Below are positions 17,037 to 25,702 of a stretch of DNA of 64,000 bases, piece by piece. This stretch comes from Arenibacter nanhaiticus (GTDB lineage: Bacteria > Bacteroidota > Bacteroidia > Flavobacteriales > Flavobacteriaceae): positions 1 through 64,000 of the forward strand of contig NZ_FQYX01000005.1 in assembly GCF_900141935.1 (NCBI RefSeq). The letters run 5' to 3'. The notes below the pieces were generated by a model. It was not told where the DNA came from. It was given only the letters and a program-made list of their open reading frames with translations, and did no database searches. Every line of letters begins with the position of its first letter. The stretch's first letter is position 1. Made by a program: the position numbers and the translations under genes.

Positions 17037-19745
17037 ATGAAACTATCATGTTTTTTATCTTTGGCATTTTTATTTCACCTCAACACACTACTAGGTCAGC
17101 TTACAGTGACAGGAACAGTCGTAGATGATAGCGGACAGGCGCTAGCAGGTGTCAATATTGTAGAAAAGGGCACTACCAATGGTACGGCCACTGACTTCGA
17201 TGGCAAGTATCAAATTTCTGTAGCCAAAAACGCTACCCTTATTTTTAGCTACATTGGCTACAATACCACGGAAAAAATTGTCAATGGAAACCCGATAATT
17301 AATATTACCCTGACAGAAGGAATGCTTTTATCCGAAGTACAGGTCGTCGGCTCCAGAAGCTCTAAAAGAACAGCCACGGACACTGCTGTCCCAATCGATG
17401 TACTCGATGTTGCCGACATAGCCACTACCACAGGTAAAGTCGAGGTAAATGACATTCTTCAATACGCAGCCCCTTCCTTTAATGCCAGCAAACAATCAGG
17501 ATCGGACGGAGCCGATCATATTGTCCCGGCTTCTTTAAGGGGACTAGGGCCAGACCAGACCCTGGTACTTATTAACGGAAAAAGACGCCACCAATCTTCC
17601 TTGGTAAATATTTTTGGTACTCGAGGTCGAGGAAACTCAGGTACAGACCTAAATGCCATCCCCTCCTCTGCTATTAAAAGAATAGAAGTTTTACGCGATG
17701 GAGCTTCTGCACAATACGGGTCCGATGCTATTGCTGGGGTTATCAATATTGTTCTTAAAGATAATAGTCAAGGATTCACTGGCGGTATTACTTATGGCGG
17801 AAACAGTACTGCAATAGGCGAAGGCTGGGCCGAAGAATCAGGAGAAACCCTTTACAATGTAGAGGGCAAAAATAGATTGGACGGAAAAAGCAGGAATTTC
17901 GATGGCATCACAACAAAAATCGATGCTAATTACGGTATGCCCCTAGGAGAAAACGGTGGTTTTGTAAATATTACAACAGAATTGCTTTCTAAAGAAAAAA
18001 CCTTAAGGCCAGGATTTTCTTGGCGAAAAGGATACGGTAGCGCTGCCGTAGACGGATTTAACTTTATGATAAATTCTGCGGTTCCTGTTGGAGATAAAAC
18101 AGAAGTGTACGCCTTTGGGGGGCGAAACTTTAGAGACACAGACGCTTACGCCTTTTCTAGAGACGCTTATATTCAAGGTGATGCCGATGCCTCGGACAAC
18201 AGAACAGTACCTAGCTTGTACCCGGATGGATTTACACCTAGAATTACTTCTCTGATTACCGATGTATCTGTATCAGCAGGCATCCGACATGAAATGGAAA
18301 ACGGATGGAATGTAGATTTTAACAACACTTACGGTAAAAACAATTTTCACTATTACATCAAGGAAAGCAACAACGCTTCCATGAAGGAAGCATCTCCAAC
18401 GGATTTTGATGCTGGAGGCCACTTTTTAGCAATGAACACTACTGGACTGGAATTCAATAAATATTTTGAAGATATTGCTTCCGGACTTAATATCGCTTAT
18501 GGTTTGGAATATAGAACTGAAAATTTCGGAATTTTTGCCGGAGAAGAATCCTCTTACGCCTTGTACGACAACAACGGAACTCCTATTAGCAATCCCGCTT
18601 CACAAACCGTTGCCACCGACGGAAACGGTCAAGACCTACCCGGAGGCTCACAAGGATTTCCCGGCTATAGTCCGGATAACGAGGTAGATAGAAGCAGATC
18701 TAATTACGGTATATATGTAGATTCAGAATTAAATATTACAGACAACTTTATGGTTGCCGGAGCCTTGCGTTTCGAAGATTACAGTGATTTTGGAAATACC
18801 TTCAACTTCAAATTGGCTAGTAGATATAAAATCAACAACGATTTATCTATAAGAGGCTCCATCTCTACTGGTTTTAGAGCCCCTTCTTTAGCACAGCTAT
18901 ATTACAACCTGATTTTCAACAATATTGTAGCAGGAGAATCTGTCCCGTCCCTATTATCTGCTAACAACAGTACTGTTACTAAGGCTTTTGGAATAGGCCA
19001 ATTAAACGAGGAGAAGGCTTTCAATGCTAGTTTAGGTTTTACTTATAGAAAAAAAGGGTTTACCGCTACTATAGATGCCTACTCTATTACTGTTAAAGAC
19101 AGAATTATTTTAACAGATAACTTTACCGATCAAGCTGTTTTAGGTCCCTTAAAGGTAGACGCTGCCCAATTTTTCGCCAATGGGGTAGACACAAGAACCT
19201 CCGGTATCGACATGGTGCTCTCTTATGAAACTTGGGTAGGCGATGCTGGAAAAATAAAGGTAGGACTTATCGGAAACATCAACGATCTTAAAATTAAAGA
19301 GATCCATAATGGCAACCTCAACCAGTTTACCTTTTTCGGTCCCTTTTCCCAAGCTTATTTAAAAGCCGCCGCGCCAGATTATAAATTTGGCTTAAATATG
19401 AGGTATTCTTCCGAAAAATTCGATGCCAACCTTAGTCTAACGCAATTCAGTGAAGTTACTTTGCAAGATTTTCAATGGGTAGAAACACCTGCTACCACCC
19501 AAGCTGAGGCTGACGCCTTATTTCCTGTTGCCACGGATATTTACAAAGCAAAAATGGTAACCGATGCCAGCGTGGGATACCAGCTCAATAGCAACCTTAA
19601 GTTCACAGTAGGTGCCAATAACCTATTCAACACTTACCCTACTTCACAATTTGATGGCTGGACAGACCAAGGAGGCTTGGCCGACTCTGTACAAATGGGA
19701 TCGGACGGCACCTATATCTTTGGGAGATTGAATTTTAAATTTTAA
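17037..19745 (+). CDS. TonB-dependent outer-membrane receptor with N-terminal CarboxypepD_reg-like domain
   Basis: The 902 residues start with a Sec signal peptide (about residues 1-20, cut after LLGQ). A CarboxypepD_reg-like beta-sandwich (about 22-100; TGTVVDDSGQALAGVNIVEKGTTNGTATDFDGKY) precedes a plug domain (about 115-240; LRGLGPDQTLVLINGKRRH and VLRDGASAQYGSDAIAGVINI) and a 22-strand barrel ending in ...FGRLNFKF with a terminal Phe. Its plug is similar to those of receptors annotated for siderophores or general TonB substrates. No SusD partner follows, so polysaccharide uptake by a SusCD pair is unlikely. The substrate is unknown. A strong terminator lies just downstream, so the gene is monocistronic. 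Confidence 0.92.
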   Translation: MKLSCFLSLAFLFHLNTLLGQLTVTGTVVDDSGQALAGVNIVEKGTTNGTATDFDGKYQISVAKNATLIFSYIGYNTTEKIVNGNPIINITLTEGMLLSEVQVVGSRSSKRTATDTAVPIDVLDVADIATTTGKVEVNDILQYAAPSFNASKQSGSDGADHIVPASLRGLGPDQTLVLINGKRRHQSSLVNIFGTRGRGNSGTDLNAIPSSAIKRIEVLRDGASAQYGSDAIAGVINIVLKDNSQGFTGGITYGGNSTAIGEGWAEESGETLYNVEGKNRLDGKSRNFDGITTKIDANYGMPLGENGGFVNITTELLSKEKTLRPGFSWRKGYGSAAVDGFNFMINSAVPVGDKTEVYAFGGRNFRDTDAYAFSRDAYIQGDADASDNRTVPSLYPDGFTPRITSLITDVSVSAGIRHEMENGWNVDFNNTYGKNNFHYYIKESNNASMKEASPTDFDAGGHFLAMNTTGLEFNKYFEDIASGLNIAYGLEYRTENFGIFAGEESSYALYDNNGTPISNPASQTVATDGNGQDLPGGSQGFPGYSPDNEVDRSRSNYGIYVDSELNITDNFMVAGALRFEDYSDFGNTFNFKLASRYKINNDLSIRGSISTGFRAPSLAQLYYNLIFNNIVAGESVPSLLSANNSTVTKAFGIGQLNEEKAFNASLGFTYRKKGFTATIDAYSITVKDRIILTDNFTDQAVLGPLKVDAAQFFANGVDTRTSGIDMVLSYETWVGDAGKIKVGLIGNINDLKIKEIHNGNLNQFTFFGPFSQAYLKAAAPDYKFGLNMRYSSEKFDANLSLTQFSEVTLQDFQWVETPATTQAEADALFPVATDIYKAKMVTDASVGYQLNSNLKFTVGANNLFNTYPTSQFDGWTDQGGLADSVQMGSDGTYIFGRLNFKF

Positions 19746-19757
19746 ACTATATGTTTT

Positions 19758-19799
19758 CAAAAAAAGACAAAACCCGCAATTGGCGGGTTTTGTCTTTTT
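19758..19799. terminator. Strong bidirectional terminator between the TonB receptor and ferredoxin genes
   Basis: A 17-bp perfect stem (arms 19761-19777 and 19783-19799) has a 5-nt loop, with A-tract and T-tract ends usable by both converging genes. Confidence 0.92.
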
Positions 19800-19828
19800 A
19801 TTGATCAGGATACGAAATAAGGTTTTAC

Positions 19829-20179
19829 CTATTCCGGATGCATAAAACGTTGCTTTCCTAAAAGAACCTCCTCGGTCTCTACATTATCATCATCGGGCAC
19901 GCAACAGTCTACCGGACAGACCGCAGCACACTGCGGCTCCTCGTGAAATCCTTGACATTCCGTACACTTATCTGGTACTATGTAGTAAATCTCATCACTG
20001 ACTGGCTCTTGCGACTCATCAGCATCGACTTCTTTGCCATCAGGTAAGACTACCTTGCCTTTTAGTGAAGTACCATCACTATAACGCCAATCATCTGCAC
20101 CTTCATAAATTGCAGTATTTGGACACTCAGGTTCACATGCCCCACAATTTATACACTCATCTGTTATTATAATTGCCAT
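19829..20179 (-). CDS. fdx: 2[4Fe-4S] ferredoxin, Allochromatium type
   Basis: The 116-residue electron carrier has a first cluster motif C-x2-C-x2-C-x3-CP (Cys10, 13, 16, 20) and a second motif [18 protein letters not shown]. The second has eight residues between its second and third cysteines, the hallmark of the Alvin-type ferredoxins with very low and split potentials. An insertion of about 50 residues between the two motifs and an acidic C-terminal helix also fit this type. It is cytosolic. It is divergent from the acyl-CoA reductase gene (66 bp between the starts), and I know this neighbourhood (fdx / acyl-CoA reductase / serC / serA) as recurrent in Bacteroidota. A functional link is only inferred. 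Confidence 0.92.
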   Translation of the reverse strand: MAIIITDECINCGACEPECPNTAIYEGADDWRYSDGTSLKGKVVLPDGKEVDADESQEPVSDEIYYIVPDKCTECQGFHEEPQCAAVCPVDCCVPDDDNVETEEVLLGKQRFMHPE

Positions 20180-20245
20180 ATTTTTTTATTTCTAATGCTT
20201 ACTTTTGCACAAAGGTAAAGCCTAATAAAATCTTTTACAAATATA

Positions 20246-21307
20246 ATGACAGACCTTACACATATATCAAACTCTTTTGTTAAACTTGGAAGTTTTTTTC
20301 AAGAATATTACGAATATTCAAAGAATAATACCGAAATAAACAGCAATCAACAATCATGGTTTCAAAAATTTGACGAAGCTATAACCTTATCTGGACATAA
20401 AAACGGCTGGTTTACTAAAGAGAATATTCTTTATAGTCTTAAAAGTTGGGCCGAGCAATTGACTGCTGAAAATCTGGAAGAATGGCTTTCTACCTATGAG
20501 ATAGAGAAAAATCAACCAAAAACCGTTGCTATTGTAATGGCCGGAAATATTCCCTTGGTAGGTTTTCATGACTTTTTAAGCACCTTGATAACAGGAAACA
20601 GAATATTAATAAAATTGTCGTCCAATGACAGCGTATTATTGCCCTGTGTAGCCCAATACTTGATAGAAATAGAACCGACCTTCAAGGACAAAATTGATTT
20701 TACAGACGGAAAATTAGACGCTTTTGACGCGGTCATAGCTACCGGAAGCAATAACACATCGCGTTATTTTGAACACTACTTTAGTAAAAAACCTAACCTT
20801 ATCCGAAAAAGCAGGAACTCCGTTGCGGTCCTTACCAACAACGAGACCAAAGAACAACTGACTGCCTTAGGAGAGGATATTTTTAGATATTATGGCTTAG
20901 GTTGCAGAAGTATTTCAAAAATATTTGTTCCTAGAGACTATAATTTTGATCAACTTTATGAGGCTATTTACAGCTATAAGGACATTTTAGACCAAGCTAA
21001 ATTCTCTAATAATTACGACTACAATAAAGCCGTCTATTTAATGAGTGAATACAAAATTCTGGACAACGGTTTTTTAATGCTCAAGGAAGATACTAATTAC
21101 GCCTCTCCTATAGCTACTTTATTTTATGAATACTACGATTCTTTAGAAGAACTAAAAAATAAACTAACAGCTAATAGTGATAGATTGCAATGCATCGTAG
21201 CTGATGGTGTTTTAAAAGATGAAGTTAAATTTGGCCACACACAAAAGCCTTCTTTAAAAGACTATGCAGATAACATAGACACCGTGGAATTTTTAATAAA
21301 AACATAA
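20246..21307 (+). CDS. LuxC-like acyl-CoA reductase family protein
   Basis: The 353 residues resemble the LuxC / acyl-CoA reductase family of the aldehyde dehydrogenase superfamily. VAIVMAGNIPLVGFHDFLSTLITGNRILIKLSSND is the nucleotide-binding region, SNNTSRYFEHYF a conserved segment, and GLGCRSISKIFVP carries the presumed nucleophilic Cys (about residue 220). Classic LuxC reduces activated fatty acids to aldehydes with NADPH. Here no luxAB or luxDE genes are present, so the aldehyde's use is unknown. The protein is shorter than LuxC of Vibrio (about 480). Next come serC and serA on the same strand after a 271-bp gap. Confidence 0.82.
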   Translation: MTDLTHISNSFVKLGSFFQEYYEYSKNNTEINSNQQSWFQKFDEAITLSGHKNGWFTKENILYSLKSWAEQLTAENLEEWLSTYEIEKNQPKTVAIVMAGNIPLVGFHDFLSTLITGNRILIKLSSNDSVLLPCVAQYLIEIEPTFKDKIDFTDGKLDAFDAVIATGSNNTSRYFEHYFSKKPNLIRKSRNSVAVLTNNETKEQLTALGEDIFRYYGLGCRSISKIFVPRDYNFDQLYEAIYSYKDILDQAKFSNNYDYNKAVYLMSEYKILDNGFLMLKEDTNYASPIATLFYEYYDSLEELKNKLTANSDRLQCIVADGVLKDEVKFGHTQKPSLKDYADNIDTVEFLIKT

Positions 21308-21578
21308 TTTAAAAATACCTTTTTTATTTAGACACATCCTTATAAATTTATCACCTTAAATCCTAGAAAGATTATAGCGTTATTAACCGATTATAACATT
21401 TTTAAAAAGGTCATAATACATAAGATGTACAAAAGAATTCTTTCCATAGAAAACAACAAAAAGAACAAATAACAAAACTCCAATAGTGACAAGGACGACA
21501 TAACAGTATTATATGGCTTAATAACTATAGAATACCGATATACACTAAGGAGTTATTTTTAATAATAAACAGAAAGTA

Positions 21579-22643
21579 ATGAAAAAGCATAATTTTAGCG
21601 CAGGACCCTGCATTTTACCACAAGAAGTAATGATGAAAGCTTCTGAAGCCGTTTTAGATTTTAATGGTTCTGGACTTTCCCTAATAGAAATTTCACACAG
21701 AAGCAAGGATTTTGTAGCAGTAATGGAAAACGCAAGATCACTAGCTTTAGATCATCTAGGCCTAAAAGGAAAAGGATACCAGGCGTTATTTCTTCATGGA
21801 GGTGCCAGCATGCAATTTTTAATGGTTGCTTATAATCTGTTGGAGAAAAAAGCAGGTTATCTAAATACAGGGACATGGAGCAATAACGCTATTAAAGAAG
21901 CGAAGCTTTTTGGCGATGTAGTAGAAGTTGCATCTTCCAAGGATAAGGGATACAATTATATTCCGAAAGATTTTTCGGTACCAAATGACCTCGATTACCT
22001 TCACATAACTTCCAATAACACTATTTACGGGACACAGATGAAATCATTCCCTAAGGGAAATGTGCCTCTAATATGCGATATGAGTTCGGATATCTTTTCA
22101 AGACAATTAGATTTCTCACAATTTGATTTAATCTATGCAGGTGCACAAAAAAACATGGGCCCCGCCGGTACTACTTTAGTGGTCGTTAAAGAAGATATCT
22201 TAGGAAAGGTGACCAGAAAAATACCTTCTATCCTAAATTACCAATTGCAAATAGAAAAAGAAAGCATGTTTAACACACCTGCTGTTTTCCCTATCTACGT
22301 CTCTATGCTAACCCTAGAGTGGTTGCAAAACATAGGCGGTATACCGGCTATAGAGAAAATAAATAACAAAAAAGCACAGTTGTTATATTCGGAAATAGAC
22401 CTAAATCCAATGTTTAAGGGCTACGCAAAAAAAGAAGACCGTTCCATTATGAACGCAACCTTTAATCTTACGGAGAACAAGCTAAAAGAAGAGTTCGAAG
22501 GAATGTGTAAGGAAGGGGGCATTAACGGTTTAAACGGTCATAGATCTGTAGGTGGCTATAGAGCTTCTATGTACAACGCCCTATCGTTGGAGAGCGTTGG
22601 TGTTTTGGTAGATATCATGAGCGAGTTAGAGCGAAAAGGATAA
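21579..22643 (+). CDS. serC: Phosphoserine aminotransferase
   Basis: The 354-residue PLP enzyme converts 3-phosphohydroxypyruvate and glutamate to O-phosphoserine (second step of serine synthesis; also used for vitamin B6). It starts with the typical HNFSAGPCILP. The PLP phosphate-binding region is HGGASMQF, Asp in CDMSSDIF stacks on the cofactor, and Lys in YAGAQKNMGPAG forms the Schiff base. The C-terminus has GHRSVGGYRASMYNA. serA follows 111 bp downstream; a shared transcript is likely. Its length is normal. Confidence 0.96.
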   Translation: MKKHNFSAGPCILPQEVMMKASEAVLDFNGSGLSLIEISHRSKDFVAVMENARSLALDHLGLKGKGYQALFLHGGASMQFLMVAYNLLEKKAGYLNTGTWSNNAIKEAKLFGDVVEVASSKDKGYNYIPKDFSVPNDLDYLHITSNNTIYGTQMKSFPKGNVPLICDMSSDIFSRQLDFSQFDLIYAGAQKNMGPAGTTLVVVKEDILGKVTRKIPSILNYQLQIEKESMFNTPAVFPIYVSMLTLEWLQNIGGIPAIEKINNKKAQLLYSEIDLNPMFKGYAKKEDRSIMNATFNLTENKLKEEFEGMCKEGGINGLNGHRSVGGYRASMYNALSLESVGVLVDIMSELERKG

Positions 22644-22754
22644 TTTGTTTTTCATCCTATGACAACTGCTTGAACGAGCCATAAAAAGTAAAATATATAA
22701 TAATAAAAACGCCTTTTTTCAAGTTAAACCGAAAGAACAAAAAGGCCACGACCT

Positions 22755-23705
22755 ATGAAAGTATTAGCAAACGACGGAATATCTAAAAGCGGACAAGAAG
22801 CCCTTAATAAAGCAGGCTTTGAAGTCCTGGAAGTAAATGTTGCCCAAGAGCAATTAGCAAAATACATCAACGACCAACAGGTTTCAGTTTTATTGGTACG
22901 TAGCGCTACAAAAGTCACAAAAGAGGTATTGGACAACTGTCCGACACTTAAGATTATTGGTCGTGGAGGCGTTGGTATGGATAATATAGAAGTAGAATAC
23001 GCCAAGTCCAAAGGCCTGCATGTTATCAACACCCCGGCAGCTTCCTCATCTTCCGTAGCAGAATTAGTTTTTGCGCATTTGTTTAGCGGAGTACGCTTTT
23101 TACACGATGCCAATAGAAACATGCCTCTAGAAGGAGATAGTAATTTTAAAAAACTGAAACAAGCCTACGCCAAAGGGGCCGAATTAAGAGGAAAAACCTT
23201 AGGAATCATCGGTTTTGGAAGAATTGGAAGCGAAACCGCAAAAATAGCCTTAGGAATAGGCATGAAAGTACAATTTGTTGATCCTGTATTACAAGAAACA
23301 ACCGTAACGGTTCCTTTTTTTGATGGTCAATCTGTTTCTTTTAGCTTAAAAAGCACTTCTTTGGAAATGCTCTTAAAATCATCCGATTTTATAAGCCTCC
23401 ATGTCCCGGCACAAAACAGTTACCTAATCGGTAAAAAAGAATTTGACTTGATGAAGCCAGGTGTGGGTATTGTAAATGCTGCCCGTGGTGGAGTTTTGGA
23501 TGAAGTTGCCCTTGTAGATGCCCTTGAAAGCGGAAAAGTTGCCTTTGCCGGTTTGGATGTTTTTGAAACGGAACCCAATCCAGAAATAAGGATTCTAATG
23601 CACCCAGATATTTCCCTAACCCCTCATATTGGTGCTTCTACTGCCGAAGCCCAGGATAGAATTGGGCTGGAACTTGCCTCCCAGATCATTACTATTTTTA
23701 ATTAA
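22755..23705 (+). CDS. serA: D-3-phosphoglycerate dehydrogenase (short form)
   Basis: The 316-residue D-2-hydroxyacid dehydrogenase has the NAD-binding motif GIIGFGRIGSETAK (about residues 152-165), Arg in NAARGGVLDE, Glu in FETEPNP and the catalytic His in LTPHIGAST. It would oxidise 3-phosphoglycerate to 3-phosphohydroxypyruvate, the substrate of SerC next door. It lacks the C-terminal ACT domain of E. coli SerA, so serine feedback inhibition through ACT is not expected. It ends on Phe-Asn right after the second domain. Placement beside serC makes SerA more likely than another hydroxyacid dehydrogenase. Confidence 0.92.
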   Translation: MKVLANDGISKSGQEALNKAGFEVLEVNVAQEQLAKYINDQQVSVLLVRSATKVTKEVLDNCPTLKIIGRGGVGMDNIEVEYAKSKGLHVINTPAASSSSVAELVFAHLFSGVRFLHDANRNMPLEGDSNFKKLKQAYAKGAELRGKTLGIIGFGRIGSETAKIALGIGMKVQFVDPVLQETTVTVPFFDGQSVSFSLKSTSLEMLLKSSDFISLHVPAQNSYLIGKKEFDLMKPGVGIVNAARGGVLDEVALVDALESGKVAFAGLDVFETEPNPEIRILMHPDISLTPHIGASTAEAQDRIGLELASQIITIFN

Positions 23706-23760
23706 TGTTCATTGGAAGGCTCTTTTTTGTAACTTGTAAAAAACATTAATTCCACATATT

Positions 23761-24393
23761 ATGTCAGGATTATTAGATTTACTAAGCAGTTCCACTGGCC
23801 AGCAACTGGTCAGTGGAGTTGCCTCACAAACAGGACAACCCGAAGGTAAAACCGCCGAAGTTTTAGCCGTGGCCCTACCGTTGATCATGGGTGCCATGAA
23901 AAAAAACGCAAGCTCTCCAAGTGGAGCACAAAGTTTAATGAGCGCTTTAAATAAGAACCATGACGGGAGCCAATGGGACAATATAGGCCAAGTGTTCAGC
24001 GGCGGAGTCAATGATTCGCTCAAGAAGGATGGGGCCGGAATACTTGGACATGTATTTGGCAACAAACAAAGTACGGTCGAAAATGCCTTAAGCAAACAAT
24101 CTGGAATGAACACCAGCACCATTGCAGAGATTCTTAAAATTGCAGCTCCATTATTAATGGCTTACTTGGCTAAGAACAAGAATCAGTCCAATGTCAATGA
24201 CGCCAACGGCCTTACCGGATTACTTGGAAACCTCTTGAGTGGACAATCATCTCAAAACCAAAGCCTGATCAATTCCTTATTGGATGCCGATGGGGATGGA
24301 AGTGTTTTGGACGATGTAGCCGGAATGGTGCTAGGGTCTAAGAAAAAGAAAGATGGATTAGGTGGATTAATGGAAGGTCTTTTTGGAAAATAA
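23761..24393 (+). CDS. DUF937 family protein
   Basis: The 210 residues match the DUF937 (YidB-like) pattern: LLDLLSSSTGQQLVSGVASQTG at the start, then a helical repeat region rich in G, N, S and Q, and a C-terminal DADGDGSVLDDVAGMVLG that resembles a single calcium-binding EF-hand loop. It is low in aromatic residues and has no signal peptide. Its function is unknown. It is 55 bp downstream of serA on the same strand and has its own terminator right after it (24418-24451). Confidence 0.85.
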   Translation: MSGLLDLLSSSTGQQLVSGVASQTGQPEGKTAEVLAVALPLIMGAMKKNASSPSGAQSLMSALNKNHDGSQWDNIGQVFSGGVNDSLKKDGAGILGHVFGNKQSTVENALSKQSGMNTSTIAEILKIAAPLLMAYLAKNKNQSNVNDANGLTGLLGNLLSGQSSQNQSLINSLLDADGDGSVLDDVAGMVLGSKKKKDGLGGLMEGLFGK

Positions 24394-24417
24394 ACGTCTC
24401 TTTTAACGATATTTTAG

Positions 24418-24451
24418 AAATGCCATTTGTTTCCCAATTGGCATTTTTTTT
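24418..24451 (+). terminator. Terminator of the DUF937 gene
   Basis: An AAATGCCA/TGGCATTT stem (24418-24425 and 24439-24446) is followed by T residues to 24451. It overlaps an in-frame upstream ATG (24420) of the next gene, so that start is unlikely to be used. Confidence 0.8.
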
Positions 24452-24464
24452 GTATCTTTTGGAT

Positions 24465-24923
24465 ATGAAAACTTGGATAAAAGCAAGCGGTATTTTTGTT
24501 TTAACGATGATTTTTTCTCTCGCCAGCTGTAATAGTACTAAACAAGCTATTACCGTTACGGACGAAGAGAAAGCTGCCTTTTCCAAAACCCAAGGAGATA
24601 CCATTGCAATTGCAGACGAGAAAACCTCCTATCAAATAATTATCATAGAACCTGGATTTGATTTTTGGCTGCAAAGCATCGCAAAACCCGAAGGCTATTA
24701 TTCCCAATCGTTTTTGGAAAACCGAAATCATTTATACGTGATCGAATGGAATTCAAGAGTTTTACAACCTTTTAGATACGACCCTAACCTTTACGAGATG
24801 CAAATCGACTATAATCCACAAATAGATTATGGTTATGAAGTAAATTATAAGCTCTATAATTACTTCATTTACTTTCAGAGAAAATATAATCAACGCCTTG
24901 GTCCTTTTGTTCCTCGTATATAA
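24465..24923 (+). CDS. DUF6146 family putative lipoprotein
   Basis: From the ATG at 24465 the product is 152 residues. The in-frame ATG at 24420 is rejected because it lies in the terminator of the previous gene. The leader IFVLTMIFSLASCNS ends with a lipobox-like LASC, so it is probably a lipoprotein. The mature part has the conserved-looking YQIIIIEPGFDFWLQ, YYSQSFLENRNHLYVIEWNSR and a Tyr-rich end (YEVNYKLYNYFIYFQRKY). I recognise this as DUF6146, present in many Flavobacteriia, with no known function. It is followed by a DUF6787 gene, an arrangement I recall as common. Confidence 0.82.
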   Translation: MKTWIKASGIFVLTMIFSLASCNSTKQAITVTDEEKAAFSKTQGDTIAIADEKTSYQIIIIEPGFDFWLQSIAKPEGYYSQSFLENRNHLYVIEWNSRVLQPFRYDPNLYEMQIDYNPQIDYGYEVNYKLYNYFIYFQRKYNQRLGPFVPRI

Positions 24924-24935
24924 AACTTATATTTG
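24906..24935 (+). promoter_or_regulatory. Promoter of the DUF6787 gene
   Basis: TTTG (24906-24909), an 18-bp spacer and TATATTTG (24928-24935) give an almost ideal Bacteroidota promoter. It overlaps the 3' end of the DUF6146 gene and lies 20 bp upstream of the next ATG. Confidence 0.65.
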
Positions 24936-24955
24936 CTTCCGATTTTATAAGATTT

Positions 24956-25276
24956 ATGAAGAAATTAAAAGAGCGATGGGGCGTTACCTCTAATTTGCAA
25001 TTGGCCGTTATCTTTATGGTGTTTTCAATTACCGGTTCTTCAGCTGTGTTTGCAGCGAAACCTTTTCTTGCATGGATTGGATTAGACCGTCATAATTTTT
25101 CTCCCGATTTTATTTGGGGAGGACTCCTTTACCTAACCTTTAGGATATTGCTGATTTTTCCAATATACCAGATTCTGTTAGTTATTTACGGATGGTTTTT
25201 TGGTCAGTTTAAATTCTTTTGGGCCTTCGAAAAAAAGATGTTAGCAAGATTAGGACTCGGATTTCTTTTAAAATAA
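24956..25276 (+). CDS. DUF6787 family membrane protein
   Basis: The 106 residues start with a basic segment KKLKERWGVTSNLQLAVIFMVFSITGSS leading into the first membrane helix (about residues 15-35). A second hydrophobic stretch (about 55-85, LYLTFRILLIFPIYQILLVIYGWFFG) and the ending FWAFEKKMLARLG follow. This matches DUF6787, a small inner-membrane family with unknown role. It has its own promoter just upstream. Confidence 0.82.
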   Translation: MKKLKERWGVTSNLQLAVIFMVFSITGSSAVFAAKPFLAWIGLDRHNFSPDFIWGGLLYLTFRILLIFPIYQILLVIYGWFFGQFKFFWAFEKKMLARLGLGFLLK

Positions 25277-25318
25277 ACATTCCCTTGTCTATAAAATTAT
25301 GCATTAGGCCTGTTATTT

Positions 25319-25330
25319 ATTCACGTGAAT
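25319..25330. promoter_or_regulatory. 12-bp perfect palindrome overlapping a GTG start
   Basis: ATTCACGTGAAT is self-complementary over 12 bp and covers the presumed GTG start codon (25325-25327) of the next gene. It might be an operator for the metal-receptor locus, or chance. Confidence 0.3.
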
Positions 25331-25657
25331 TTTAAATTAAAAAAATATATTTTTTCAATTGTTGCTATCTTATTGTTGGCCGCTATCAGTGTGCCTACAA
25401 TACTAAAGATACAGCATGCTTTATATGAACACCAGAATTTTGTTTGTAAGGAAAAAGGAAGTTTACATATTCATGAGATAGAATTTGAATGTGATTTTGA
25501 TACCTTAACAATTACCCATTACTACATATGGCCTTTTCAGGAAATTACTAATTATTTGGCCGTTGAAAAAACAACCAAAATCATTAACTTCTATCACTTT
25601 CTAAGTAAATACCAAAAACTACATTTCTCTAGAAGAGGTCCGCCAAAGTTTTCATAA
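25325..25657 (+). CDS. Small secreted or anchored His/Cys protein next to a metal-type TonB receptor
   Basis: The 110-residue product has a GTG start, and no in-frame ATG gives a better N-terminus. A membrane helix or signal sequence (about residues 8-27) is followed by a short extracytoplasmic domain. This domain has HALYEHQNFVC and LHIHEIEFECDF, clustered His and Cys residues that could bind a metal. No family is recognised. It is 45 bp upstream of a TonB receptor with a His-rich loop, on the same strand. The pair suggests metal binding or delivery in the periplasm, but that is inference from neighbourhood and residues only. Confidence 0.65.
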   Translation: MNFKLKKYIFSIVAILLLAAISVPTILKIQHALYEHQNFVCKEKGSLHIHEIEFECDFDTLTITHYYIWPFQEITNYLAVEKTTKIINFYHFLSKYQKLHFSRRGPPKFS

Positions 25658-25702
25658 CACACTCATTTAAAATCATTTACATTTATTTTTAAGTTTCAAG
25701 TT

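Noticed and set aside
24420-24464. Earlier ATG for the DUF6146 gene
   Set aside because: It lies inside the terminator hairpin of the preceding gene and would place a second hydrophobic segment before the lipoprotein leader.
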